A stretch of DNA of 64,000 nt from contig DASVVS010000036.1 in assembly GCA_036386455.1 (NCBI GenBank), forward strand, positions 1 to 64,000, given 5' to 3'. The DNA is from AC-37 sp036386455. GTDB taxonomy: Bacteria > Actinomycetota > Thermoleophilia > Solirubrobacterales > Thermoleophilaceae. The notes beneath the pieces are model-generated. The model saw only the letters and a program-made list of their open reading frames with translations, did no database searches and was not told the DNA's origin. Each line of letters opens with the position of its first letter. Within the stretch, counting starts at the first letter, position 1. This document shows, one piece after another, positions 55,155 through 63,365 of the stretch. The translations under genes were made by a program, and so were the position numbers.

Positions 55155-56303
55155 ATGCCCGGAAGTTCCGTCGAGGCCGCGCAGATACCGGTGTTCGCGC
55201 CCCTGCTGGAGTCCGAGGAGCTCGACGCCGCGCGCGAGGCGCTCGAGCTCGGGTGGCTCGGCATGGGCAGTTACGTCGGGGAGTTCGAGCGCGAGATCGC
55301 GAAGCTGATCGAGGCCTCCGACCGGCGCGTGGCCGCCGTCAGCACCGGTCACGCCGCGCTGCACCTGGGGCTCCTGCTGGCGGGCGCCGGTCCGGGCACC
55401 GAGGTGATCACGCCGTCGTTCAACAACGTGGCCGACTTCCAGGCGATCCTCGCCACGGGCGCCGAGCCGGTCCTCTGCGACGTGCGCGACGACACCCTGT
55501 GCATCGACGTCGAGCGGGCGGCGGAGCTGGTCGGCCCCGCGACGGTCGCGATCATCCCGACCGACTACGCGTGCGCTCTCTGCGATCACGACGCGCTGGC
55601 GCAGCTCGCCGAGCGCGAGGGCCTGCGCGTGCTCCACGACGCCGCGCACTCGCTCGGGTCGCGCCACCGCGGCCGGCCGACGGGCAGCTTCTCGGACATG
55701 ACGATGTTCAGCTTCGACCCCGTGAAGACCGTTACCTCGATCGATGGCGGCGCGCTGGTGGTGCGCACGGAGGGAGAGCTCGAGCGCCTGCACGAGATGC
55801 GACTGATCGGCATGGGGCAGCGGGCCTCCGAGATGTACGGCAACCGCCGGGCGTGGACGTACGACGTGACGGGACTCGGCTTCCGCTACCACATGGCGAA
55901 CCTGCACGCCGCGGTCGGGATCGCCCAGATCCGGAAGCTGCCGAGGATCGCGCGCGCCCGGCGCGACGCCTGCCGCGCGTACAACGAGGGCCTGGCGGGC
56001 CTCGAGGAGGTCCGCACGCCCGCCACCGACTTCGAGGACGTGATCCCGTTCCTCTACTTCGTGAGGGTGCCGGCGAGCCGCCGCGACGACCTGCGGGAGC
56101 ACCTCGCCGCGCGCGGCGTGGACACCGGCATCCACTGGCAGCCGGGGCACGCGTTCTCGTTGCTGCGCGACTGCCGCCGGGGCGACATGACGGTGACGGA
56201 CCGCGCCGCGTCCGAGATCCTCACGCTGCCGCTCCACTCCGATCCTGCGCCCGGCACCGTCGAGCGCGTGGTCGACGGCGTAGCGTCCTTCTTCGATGGC
56301 TGA
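55155..56303 (+). CDS. DegT/DnrJ/EryC1-family sugar aminotransferase
   Basis: 382 residues. Features: PSFNNVADFQAILATGAEPV, a VLHDAAHSLGSRHRG PLP-contact motif, and the Schiff-base Lys in FDPVKTVTSIDGGALVV. It would transfer an amino group from glutamate to a nucleotide-linked keto sugar. The substrate is inferred from neighbours to be a dTDP-4-keto-6-deoxysugar. It overlaps the next gene by 8 bases, and a candidate -10 TAGGGT overlaps the transpeptidase stop. Confidence 0.92.
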   Translation: MPGSSVEAAQIPVFAPLLESEELDAAREALELGWLGMGSYVGEFEREIAKLIEASDRRVAAVSTGHAALHLGLLLAGAGPGTEVITPSFNNVADFQAILATGAEPVLCDVRDDTLCIDVERAAELVGPATVAIIPTDYACALCDHDALAQLAEREGLRVLHDAAHSLGSRHRGRPTGSFSDMTMFSFDPVKTVTSIDGGALVVRTEGELERLHEMRLIGMGQRASEMYGNRRAWTYDVTGLGFRYHMANLHAAVGIAQIRKLPRIARARRDACRAYNEGLAGLEEVRTPATDFEDVIPFLYFVRVPASRRDDLREHLAARGVDTGIHWQPGHAFSLLRDCRRGDMTVTDRAASEILTLPLHSDPAPGTVERVVDGVASFFDG

Positions 56304-57066
56304 CCTTCCGCGGATCACGATCGATCCCGAGAGCGCCCGGGTGATCGTCGAGGACCGCGAGAGCCACGCGTTCGACTCACCCGAGGCGTTCCGGCTCGTC
56401 TCGGAGGCCTGGCTGCGCCTCGGTTGGGATCAGAAGTACGTGTACAGCTTCACCTGGCTCGGCCGTCCTGTCATTCAGTTGCCGGAGGACCTGGTGCGCG
56501 TGCAGGAGGTGATCGCCTCGGTCGAGCCCGACGTGATCGTGGAGACGGGCGTCGCGCACGGCGGCTCGCTCGTGTTCTACGCGACCCTCTGCAAGGCGCT
56601 CGACCGCGGCCGCGTCGTCGGGGTCGACATCGAGATCCGGCCCCACAACCGGCAGGCGATCGAGGCGCACCGCCTGTCCGGGCTGATCGAGCTGGTCGAG
56701 GGCTCGTCGACCGACCCGGCGACCGTGGCGCGCGTCCGCGAGCACGTCCAGCCCGGCGAGACCGTGATGGTCATGCTCGACTCGAACCACCAGGCCGAGC
56801 ACGTGCTGGCCGAACTGCATGCCTACGCGGACCTGGTCACGCCGGGCTCGTACTTCGTGGTGATGGACGCCATCGCCGGCCGCCTGGCGGGGGCGCCGCG
56901 CACGGGCCCCGACTGGTCGTGGAACCATCCGGGCGCCGCGATCGAGCGGTTCCTCGCGGAGGACCCGCGCTTCGTGGCCGAGGAGCCGCCGTTCGCGTTC
57001 AACGAGGGCCTCGTGACCGAGCGGGTCACCTACTGGCCCGGTGGCTACCTGAGGCGACTGGGCTGA
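56296..57066 (+). CDS. CmcI-family O-methyltransferase-like protein
   Basis: 256 residues. WDQKYVYSFTWLGRPVIQLP, VIVETGVAHGGSLVFYA, VVGVDIEIRPHNRQAI and MLDSNHQAEHVLAELHAYA match the cephalosporin-hydroxylase/rhamnosyl O-methyltransferase (CmcI) family. The conserved Gly-rich turn and Asp bind S-adenosylmethionine and a metal. In glycan clusters these enzymes O-methylate sugars. It overlaps the aminotransferase gene and is followed one base later by another methyltransferase. Confidence 0.88.
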   Translation: MADLPRITIDPESARVIVEDRESHAFDSPEAFRLVSEAWLRLGWDQKYVYSFTWLGRPVIQLPEDLVRVQEVIASVEPDVIVETGVAHGGSLVFYATLCKALDRGRVVGVDIEIRPHNRQAIEAHRLSGLIELVEGSSTDPATVARVREHVQPGETVMVMLDSNHQAEHVLAELHAYADLVTPGSYFVVMDAIAGRLAGAPRTGPDWSWNHPGAAIERFLAEDPRFVAEEPPFAFNEGLVTERVTYWPGGYLRRLG

Positions 57067-57067
57067 G

Positions 57068-57787
57068 GTGGAGGCCTACGACGCCGCGTTCGCGGAGCTC
57101 TACGACCGGATCACGACGCACAAGGACTACGCCGCGGAGGTGGACGCCCTGGCGCGGCTCATCGGCGAGCCGGACGGGCGGATCCTCGACGTCGGCTGCG
57201 GCACCGGCACGCACGCGGCGCTCCTGGCCGAGCGCGGCTACGGGATCACCGCGATCGACCAGTCGCAGCAGATGGCCCGGCGGGCGGCGGAGAAGGCGCC
57301 GGCGGTCCGGGTCGAGTCCGGCGACGTGGCCGACCTCGCGGAGGACGGCTTCGCGTTCGCGATGTCGCTCTTCAACGTGGTCAACTGCCTCGAGGACCTC
57401 GACGCCCTCGTCGGCTTCCTCGAGGCGATCGCCGCGCGCCTCGCGCCCGGGGCGCGGCTGCTCGTGGAGGCGTGGAACGCCGTTGCCGTCATCGCCGAGC
57501 CGCCGACGACCGTCGAGCGGACCTACGAGGGCGGGACGATCCGGCGGACGGTCGTTCCCCGGCCCGACTTCCTCCACCAGCGGCTGGAGCTCGACTACGT
57601 GATCGACGCTCCCGCCGGGAGCTTCACGGTGACCCACCGGCTGCTGCTGTTCACGCCGCTCGAGGTCGCGTTCGCGCTGGCGCGAGCGGGGTTCGGCGAG
57701 GTGCGCGTGCTCACGGCGCTGCCGGAGCTCCGCCCCGCGACGGCGGAGGACCGGATGCTGGCCTTCACCTGCCGGCTCGCCGCGTGA
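57068..57787 (+). CDS. Class I SAM-dependent methyltransferase
   Basis: 239 residues from GTG. SAM motif I is RILDVGCGTGTHAALLAERG with motif II AIDQSQQMARRA. LFNVVNCLEDLDALVGFLEA marks the active-site region. N-, O- or C-methylation of the sugar are all possible. It overlaps the formyltransferase gene by 4 bases, so the four genes from 55155 form one translationally coupled unit. Confidence 0.9.
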   Translation: MEAYDAAFAELYDRITTHKDYAAEVDALARLIGEPDGRILDVGCGTGTHAALLAERGYGITAIDQSQQMARRAAEKAPAVRVESGDVADLAEDGFAFAMSLFNVVNCLEDLDALVGFLEAIAARLAPGARLLVEAWNAVAVIAEPPTTVERTYEGGTIRRTVVPRPDFLHQRLELDYVIDAPAGSFTVTHRLLLFTPLEVAFALARAGFGEVRVLTALPELRPATAEDRMLAFTCRLAA

Positions 57788-58599
57788 GCCCGAGCATCGT
57801 CCTGCTCGGGTCGAAGCCCGCCGCGGCCGTGGCGCTGTCGGTGCTCGTCGAGCGCGGCTGGGACGTGAGGCACGTCGTCGTGGCCCGCAACTTCGACCTC
57901 TCGTGGTATGGCGGCGAGAGCGTGGAGGAGCGCGCGGAGGCGAACGGGATCCCGGTCGTCGAGCAGCACGAGCTGCCGCGCTCGGAGCCGGTCGACTTCG
58001 TGGTCAGCTTCCAGTTCCGCAACCTGGTCAAGCCCGAGGTGCTCGCCCTGGCGCGCCGCGCCGCGCTCAACTTCCATGCCGCTCCGCTGCCGGAGTTCGG
58101 CGGCTTCGCGTACTACAACGTTGCGATCCTCGAGTCCGTCGAGACCTACGGCTGCAGCTGCCACCACATGGACGAGGGCTTCGACACCGGCCCGTTGCTC
58201 GCGGTCAGGGAGTTCCCGGTCGACATCGGCAGCGAGACCGCGTACAGCCTGGAGCGCCGGGCGCAGGAGGAGATGCTGCGGCTGTTCGTCGACGTCTGCC
58301 GCCTGGCCGAGTCGGGGGAGCCGCTGCCCAGCACGGAGCAGGACCCGCGCCGCAAGCGCTACCTGAACCGCGAGACGCTCGAGGGGATGAAGGCGATCCC
58401 CGCGGACGCCGACGCCGAGACGATCGACCGCTACGCGCGCGCGTTCTGGTACCCGCCGTACGAGTGCGCCCACACGACCGTCAACGGGACGCGTGTGGAG
58501 GTGGTGCCCGAGGTGGCCCGGCGCGAGCTCGGCCCCCTGATGCACGCACGGGACCTGGAGCGGCTGGAGCGGGCGGTGGCCGGCTACGGCGCCGCGTAG
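57784..58599 (+). CDS. Sugar N-formyltransferase (Fmt-like)
   Basis: 271 residues from GTG. The formyltransferase triad is visible: Asn and His in ALNFHAAPLPEFGGFAYYNV and Asp in HHMDEGFDTGPLLAV. It lacks the tRNA-binding C-terminal domain of Fmt and instead ends with a helical tail. Sugar formyltransferases (VioF, QdtF, WbkC types) use 10-formyl-THF to formylate the amine installed by a DegT aminotransferase. Gene context fits this. The end overlaps the convergent rfbC-like gene by 16 bases. Confidence 0.87.
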   Translation: MSPSIVLLGSKPAAAVALSVLVERGWDVRHVVVARNFDLSWYGGESVEERAEANGIPVVEQHELPRSEPVDFVVSFQFRNLVKPEVLALARRAALNFHAAPLPEFGGFAYYNVAILESVETYGCSCHHMDEGFDTGPLLAVREFPVDIGSETAYSLERRAQEEMLRLFVDVCRLAESGEPLPSTEQDPRRKRYLNRETLEGMKAIPADADAETIDRYARAFWYPPYECAHTTVNGTRVEVVPEVARRELGPLMHARDLERLERAVAGYGAA

Positions 58600-59123
58600 T
58601 CCGGGTACCCGCGGTCGCGCGCGGACATGATGCGCCCGCCCGGCGCATCGGGCCAATCGATCGCGAAGGCGGGGTCGTCCCAGCGGACGCCGCGCGCCGC
58701 CGCGGGCTCGTAGGGCCGGTCGATCATGTAGAGCAGCTCCGCGCCGTCGACCAGCGTCTGGAAGCCGTGCGCCACCCCGCGCGGCACGTACAGCGCCGCA
58801 CGGTTCTCCGCCGTCAGCTCCACCGCGTCCCAGCGCAGGTACGTGGGCGAGCCGGGGCGGACGTCGGCGACCACGTCGTAGACCGCACCGGCCGTGCAGC
58901 GCACGAGCTTGCACTCCGCGTGCTCGCCCGCCTGGTGGTGCAGCCCGCGCAGCGTTCCCGCCGCCCGGTTGTAGGAGGTGCTGCACTGCACGTACTCCGA
59001 GCCGAGGCCGCGCTCGCGGAACGCCTCGGCGTCGAACGTGCGCGCGAACATGCCGCGCTCGTCGGCGGCGGGCTCCACCTCGACGGCCCACGCCCCGGCC
59101 ACGGCGGTCTCGCGAAAGCGCAT
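58584..59123 (-). CDS. dTDP-4-dehydrorhamnose 3,5-epimerase-like (RfbC family)
   Basis: 179 residues from ATG 59123. Cupin fold with ERGMFARTFDAEAF, NRAAGTLRGLHHQ (catalytic His region), LVRCTAGAVYDVVADVRPGS and LYVPRGVAHGFQTLVDGAEL. It would epimerise C3 and/or C5 of a dTDP-4-keto-6-deoxyhexose. Because a C-methyltransferase of the NDP-sugar type is next to it, it may act after C-methylation. The other dTDP-rhamnose genes are not here, so the dTDP-sugar must be supplied from elsewhere. Confidence 0.9.
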   Translation of the reverse strand: MRFRETAVAGAWAVEVEPAADERGMFARTFDAEAFRERGLGSEYVQCSTSYNRAAGTLRGLHHQAGEHAECKLVRCTAGAVYDVVADVRPGSPTYLRWDAVELTAENRAALYVPRGVAHGFQTLVDGAELLYMIDRPYEPAAARGVRWDDPAFAIDWPDAPGGRIMSARDRGYPDYAAP

Positions 59124-60352
59124 CAGAGGATCGTCATCGCCGGGGTGCGCACGATGAAGCGGCCGCCCCACTCGCGCACGAACGCCATCTCCTCGACGAT
59201 CTCGTCCTTGAGGTTCCACGGCAGGATCAGGACGTAGTCGGGCCGCGTCCGCCGGATCGCCTCCGGCTCGCGGATCGGGATCCGCACCCCGGGCAGGAAG
59301 CAGCCCTGTTTGTGCGGGCTCTTGTCGACGGTGTAGTCGAGGAAGTCGGTGCCGATGCCGCAGTAGTTCAGCAGCGTCGCACCCTTCGCCGGGGCCCCGT
59401 AGCCGACGATCGTCGCGCCCTCCTCCTTCGCGTCGATCAGGCAGCGCAGCACCTCGCGCTTGGCCGCCCGCATGCGCTCGCCGAACGAGCGGTAGACCTC
59501 GAGGTCCTCGTAGCCCGCCGCGTGCTCGCGCTCGGCCAGCTCCGCGACGCTCGGCGACTCCGGGTGCCGCTCGGCGCCGGCGTGGCAGGCGTACACGCGC
59601 AGCGAGCCGCCGTGGGTGGGGAGCTCCTCCACGTCGAAGATCCGCAGCCCGTGACGCTCGAAGATCCGCCGCACGGTCCGGAGCGAGAAGTACGAGAAGT
59701 GCTCGTGGTAGATCGTGTCGAACTGGCTGTCGGCGACCAGCCGCATGAGGTGCGGGAACTCGACGGTCACCACCCCCTCCGGGGCCAGCACCAGCACCAT
59801 GCCCGCCACGAAGTCGCTCACGTCGGGCATGTGGGCCAGCACGTTGTTGCCGATCACGAGGTCCGCCGGCGACTCCTGGGCCAGCTCGGCGGCGAGCTCC
59901 GAGTCGAAGAAGCGGACGAGCGTGGGGATCCCCTTGACGATCGCCTCCTGGGCCACGCTCGCGGCCGGCTCCACGCCGAGGACCCTGATGCCGCGCCGGT
60001 GGAAGAACTGGAGGAGGTAGCCGTCGTTCGAGCCGACCTCCACGACCGTGTGCCGCTCGTCCAGGCCGAGCCGCTCGGTGATCTCCGCCGCGTAGGTCTC
60101 GCAGTGCGCGAGCCAGCTCGACGAGAACGACGAGAAGTACGGATAGGCGGAGGAGAAGATCCCCGCGGGCGACTCGAACTCCTCGCTCTGGACGAGGAAG
60201 CAGTGCTCGCAGACGTAGACGCGGAGCGGGTAGAACGGCTCCATCGCGCCGAAGGTCTCGGGCGTGACCAGCGAGTTCGCGATCGGGCACATGCCGAGGT
60301 CGGCGAAGACGTGCTCGAGCGGGGCTTCGCAGAAGCGGCATAGCCCGCTCAC
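59123..60352 (-). CDS. NDP-sugar C-methyltransferase (TylCIII/NovU-like)
   Basis: 409 residues from GTG 60352. An N-terminal zinc motif (CRFCEAPL, then VYVCEHCFLVQ) precedes the SAM domain (VVEVGSNDGYLLQFFHRRG), followed by FPHLMRLVADSQFDTIYHEH and YFSLRTVRRIFERHGLRIFD, which are typical of this three-domain family. The C-terminal Rossmann domain contains IVGYGAPAKGATLLNYCGI. Members add a methyl to carbon 3 or 5 of dTDP-4-keto sugars. One-base overlap with rfbC and 4-base overlap with the upstream methyltransferase. Confidence 0.93.
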   Translation of the reverse strand: MSGLCRFCEAPLEHVFADLGMCPIANSLVTPETFGAMEPFYPLRVYVCEHCFLVQSEEFESPAGIFSSAYPYFSSFSSSWLAHCETYAAEITERLGLDERHTVVEVGSNDGYLLQFFHRRGIRVLGVEPAASVAQEAIVKGIPTLVRFFDSELAAELAQESPADLVIGNNVLAHMPDVSDFVAGMVLVLAPEGVVTVEFPHLMRLVADSQFDTIYHEHFSYFSLRTVRRIFERHGLRIFDVEELPTHGGSLRVYACHAGAERHPESPSVAELAEREHAAGYEDLEVYRSFGERMRAAKREVLRCLIDAKEEGATIVGYGAPAKGATLLNYCGIGTDFLDYTVDKSPHKQGCFLPGVRIPIREPEAIRRTRPDYVLILPWNLKDEIVEEMAFVREWGGRFIVRTPAMTIL

Positions 60353-61086
60353 GCCGCCTCCAGGTCCAGCACCGCGATCGTCCGGTAGTGCGGCGGGCGG
60401 TCCGGTCCGCGGACGACCCGCACGAGCGCGCGGCTGATCGCGCCCGCCGGGCCGGCATGCTCGAGGCCGGCCGCCAGCAGCCCGGCGGCCCGCTCCGAGG
60501 CCCAGCGGCCGGGGCGCCTGAACTCGAACCGGAACAGCCACTCGTGCCAGCGCAGGTTCTCGTTGCCGATCAGGCGCAGGCGCCCGCGCCTCTCCAGGTG
60601 CTCGCGCAGCTCGGCGGCGGCGGGGAACCCGTTCGCCTCGTGCTCGAGCAGCCACCCCGGCGGCTCGAGCCCGCGACGGCGCAGGCCGTCGCCCAGCCGC
60701 GTGTCCGCGGCCAGCGCCGCGGCCCCCGTGGGGCAGGCCACGATCACCCGCCGCCGCGCGGTGCGGACGAACTCGGCCAGGGCGCGGCCGCGCTCGGCCG
60801 GCTCGATGTGCTCCATCAGGTCGAGCGCGAGCACCACGTCGAACGAGCCGTCCTCGAACGGCAGGTTGCACGCGTCGCCGACGACCGTGCGGCTCGCCCG
60901 CCCCCCGCGGGGTCCGGGCATTGCGCCGATCGCGGCGAACGAGCGATCCACGGCGGTCACGGTCCATTCGCCCCGCAGCCAGCCCGCCACGCCCTCGCTC
61001 CCGCTTCCGACGTCGAGCGCCTGGCCGCCGCCGAGCTCGTCGACGAGCGGGGCGATCGCTGAGAACCGCGCTAGCTGGTGAAGCAT
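60349..61086 (-). CDS. SAM-dependent methyltransferase (Methyltransf_11 type)
   Basis: 245 residues. Motif I is QALDVGSGSEGVAGWLRGEW; later TVVGDACNLPFEDGSFDVVL and ALDLMEHIEP are the usual post-motifs. No substrate can be deduced. The divergent GT2 gene starts 38 bases away, so their promoters overlap. It heads the reverse-strand trio with the C-methyltransferase and the RfbC-like epimerase. Confidence 0.87.
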   Translation of the reverse strand: MLHQLARFSAIAPLVDELGGGQALDVGSGSEGVAGWLRGEWTVTAVDRSFAAIGAMPGPRGGRASRTVVGDACNLPFEDGSFDVVLALDLMEHIEPAERGRALAEFVRTARRRVIVACPTGAAALAADTRLGDGLRRRGLEPPGWLLEHEANGFPAAAELREHLERRGRLRLIGNENLRWHEWLFRFEFRRPGRWASERAAGLLAAGLEHAGPAGAISRALVRVVRGPDRPPHYRTIAVLDLEAA

Positions 61087-61124
61087 GGGTTACCGGTCAG
61101 AGGAGCGGCATCATACGCGGGACC

Positions 61125-62132
61125 GTGGAGCTGACCGTCGTCATCCCGACCCGCGACCGCCTCGCGACGCTGCGCGAGACGCTCACCCGCCTGGAGCGCC
61201 AGGAGGGGGATTCGGCGTTCGAGGTGATCGTGGTGGACGACGGCTCGAACGACGGCACGCCGAACGCGCTGCGCGAGGCGGCGCCCCGGTTCCCGCTCTC
61301 GTTGCTCGAGAATGGCGGCCGCGGGCCGGCGTCCGCCCGCAACCGCGCGATCGAGGCCGCCCGCGGCGCCGCCTGCCTGTTCATCAACGACGACACCTGG
61401 CCCGCGCCCGGGCTCGTCGCCCGGCACGCCGCCTTCCACCGCCGCCACCCGGAGCCCGCGGCGGCGCTGCTCGGCCGGATCGCGCTCGCCGCCGAGCCGC
61501 CGCCGACCCCGCTCATGCGCTGGCTCGCCGACCAGCACTTCGATCTCGCGGTCGAGGACCCGGAGGACATCGGCGGGCGCCGCTTCTTCACCGCCAACGT
61601 GTCGGCGAAGACCGCGTTCCTGCGCGAGGCCGGCGGCTTCGACGAGGGCTTTCCGGCGGCGGCGCACGAGGACGTCGACCTCGGGCTGCGTCTGGAGCGG
61701 CGCGGGCTGCGACTCGCGTACGACGCCGAGGCCGTGGTCGAGCACTCGCATCCGTTCGACCTGCCGCGGGCGATCGACCGCATGCGCGAGGTGGGCTGGA
61801 CGCTCGCCCCGTTCGTGGAGCGCCATCCGGGCTGGCCGGTGCCGCGCCGCCCCGGCCTGCGCCACCGGGTCAAGGCGCTCGCGCTGACGCCCCCGGCCGC
61901 CGCCCGGGCCACCTCGCCGCGCCTGCGACGCGAGATCTGGCGGTTCCTCTGCCACGAGGCCACGCGCGAGGGCTACTGGGACGCGGTGGAGGGCCGCGAG
62001 CGCGGCTGGGGCGCCGCCGCGCGCGGGCCGCGGATCGGCCGCACGCTGGCCCGCATCGCCGCGCGCGACGAGGAGGCCCGCCTGCCCGCTACGGCCGCGG
62101 CAGCGTCCGCACCACGGCGCCCCGCCGCCTGA
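61125..62132 (+). CDS. Family 2 glycosyltransferase
   Basis: 335 residues from GTG. The GT-A fold shows LTVVIPTRDRLATLRETLTR, VIVVDDGSNDGTPNAL (UDP-sugar binding), ACLFINDDTWPAPGL (DxD-like NDDT) and GGFDEGFPAAAHEDVDLGLR (acceptor/catalytic ED). Membrane helices are absent, so it works at the cytoplasmic face. The donor sugar is not deducible. Its end overlaps the convergent glycosyltransferase by 44 bases. Confidence 0.92.
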   Translation: MELTVVIPTRDRLATLRETLTRLERQEGDSAFEVIVVDDGSNDGTPNALREAAPRFPLSLLENGGRGPASARNRAIEAARGAACLFINDDTWPAPGLVARHAAFHRRHPEPAAALLGRIALAAEPPPTPLMRWLADQHFDLAVEDPEDIGGRRFFTANVSAKTAFLREAGGFDEGFPAAAHEDVDLGLRLERRGLRLAYDAEAVVEHSHPFDLPRAIDRMREVGWTLAPFVERHPGWPVPRRPGLRHRVKALALTPPAAARATSPRLRREIWRFLCHEATREGYWDAVEGRERGWGAAARGPRIGRTLARIAARDEEARLPATAAAASAPRRPAA

Positions 62133-63354
62133 GCTGCCAGACCGGCCAGGCGCGGGGCACCGGCGGGCGCGGGCGCTCGTCGTTGTGCGCGATGGCGCTC
62201 GCGGCGTCGGGGAAGCGCAGGTCGTCGCGAAGCGGCGGCTGGATGCCGCGGCGCCGGAGGATCTGCGCGGCGGGCGTGCCGGGCGGGCGGTCCCAGAGCT
62301 GCCGCTTGAGGCTGCGCGCCAGCGCCCCGGGATGGCGCGCGAAGTAGGCCGCCACGTCCGCCGCGGCGCCCAGGTCGTAGCGCGCCGCGCGCCGCCGCGA
62401 CCAGCCGCGCTCGCGCAGCATGACCTCCGTCCGCCGCTTCCACTCGGGGTTCTCCATCCGGGTGACCGAGACGGCGTTCGCGCGCAGGTAGGCGCCCGGC
62501 ACGACCGGCGGGAAGCGCTCGCCGCCCACCTCGCGGCGCACCGCGCAGTACTCCTGGAAGACTGCGTTGGCGAGCGTCACGAGCTCGGGCGCCGGCGTGT
62601 CTCCGTAGCGCTCGCCGGCCAGGCTCTCCCAGAAGCCCTCGATGGCCTCGTTCGGCCGTCCCCGGGCAAGGCTGATGCCCGCGCTGCGGGTCATCCCGTA
62701 GTGCACGAGGCAGGCGCGGTCGAGGTGGAGGATCGTGTCGCGGACCGCCAGGCAGCGAAATGCGAACCGGTAGTCCGGCGACGGCGGCTCGAAGACCGTC
62801 CCGAAGCGTTGCTCGATCGCGTCGAGCACCGCGGCGGGCACGACCGCGTTGAGCATCCGCGGCAGGTGGTCGCCGTACTCCGCGCGGCTCGACATCTCGA
62901 TCAGCCGCCGGGAGTCGAGCTCGAGCAGGTCACCGCTCCACTGCCCTTGGATCAGCTCGACCGGAGCGTGCAGGTCGTGCACGCGGTCGTGGCGGCAGGT
63001 GAGCACGTCTTCGGGCCGCTCGGCCGCGATCCGGGCGAGCCGCGGCAGTCCCGCCCGCGTGAACACCATGCGGTCTGTCAGGTAGGCGACGTGCGTGGGC
63101 GCCAGGCGGTCGCGGACCAGCAGCCGCAGCCACTCCCAGTGCTCCGCCATGGGGAGCGGCTCGGGCGGGCGCACGTACGCGACCTCGTGCCGGGCGCAGA
63201 ACGCCTCGAGCCGCTCGCGCTGCTCCGGCTCGGTGGAGTTGTCCGAGACGATCGGGGTGACGTCCGCGCGGCCGGCCCGCAGCACCGACGCCGTGGCGGC
63301 CTCGGCCAGGTCCGCGCGGTTGCGCGTGGGTATGCCGATGACGAGGCGGAGGAT
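62089..63354 (-). CDS. Glycosyltransferase-like protein, probable ATC start
   Basis: About 421 residues. The family-2 N-terminal strand IGIPTRNRADLAEAATASVL is at the very start, followed by TPIVSDNSTEPEQRERLEAF and AYLTDRMVFTRAGLPRLARI. No ATG, GTG or TTG exists between the flippase stop (63366-63368) and that strand. ATC 63354-63352 is the best candidate, giving (f)MLRLVIGIP. Later standard codons would delete the nucleotide-binding strand. The C-terminal half is charged and helical and was not assigned. It probably transfers a sugar within the glycan cluster. Confidence 0.8.
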   Translation of the reverse strand: MLRLVIGIPTRNRADLAEAATASVLRAGRADVTPIVSDNSTEPEQRERLEAFCARHEVAYVRPPEPLPMAEHWEWLRLLVRDRLAPTHVAYLTDRMVFTRAGLPRLARIAAERPEDVLTCRHDRVHDLHAPVELIQGQWSGDLLELDSRRLIEMSSRAEYGDHLPRMLNAVVPAAVLDAIEQRFGTVFEPPSPDYRFAFRCLAVRDTILHLDRACLVHYGMTRSAGISLARGRPNEAIEGFWESLAGERYGDTPAPELVTLANAVFQEYCAVRREVGGERFPPVVPGAYLRANAVSVTRMENPEWKRRTEVMLRERGWSRRRAARYDLGAAADVAAYFARHPGALARSLKRQLWDRPPGTPAAQILRRRGIQPPLRDDLRFPDAASAIAHNDERPRPPVPRAWPVWQLRRRGAVVRTLPRP

Positions 63355-63365
63355 GGCGCGCGACT

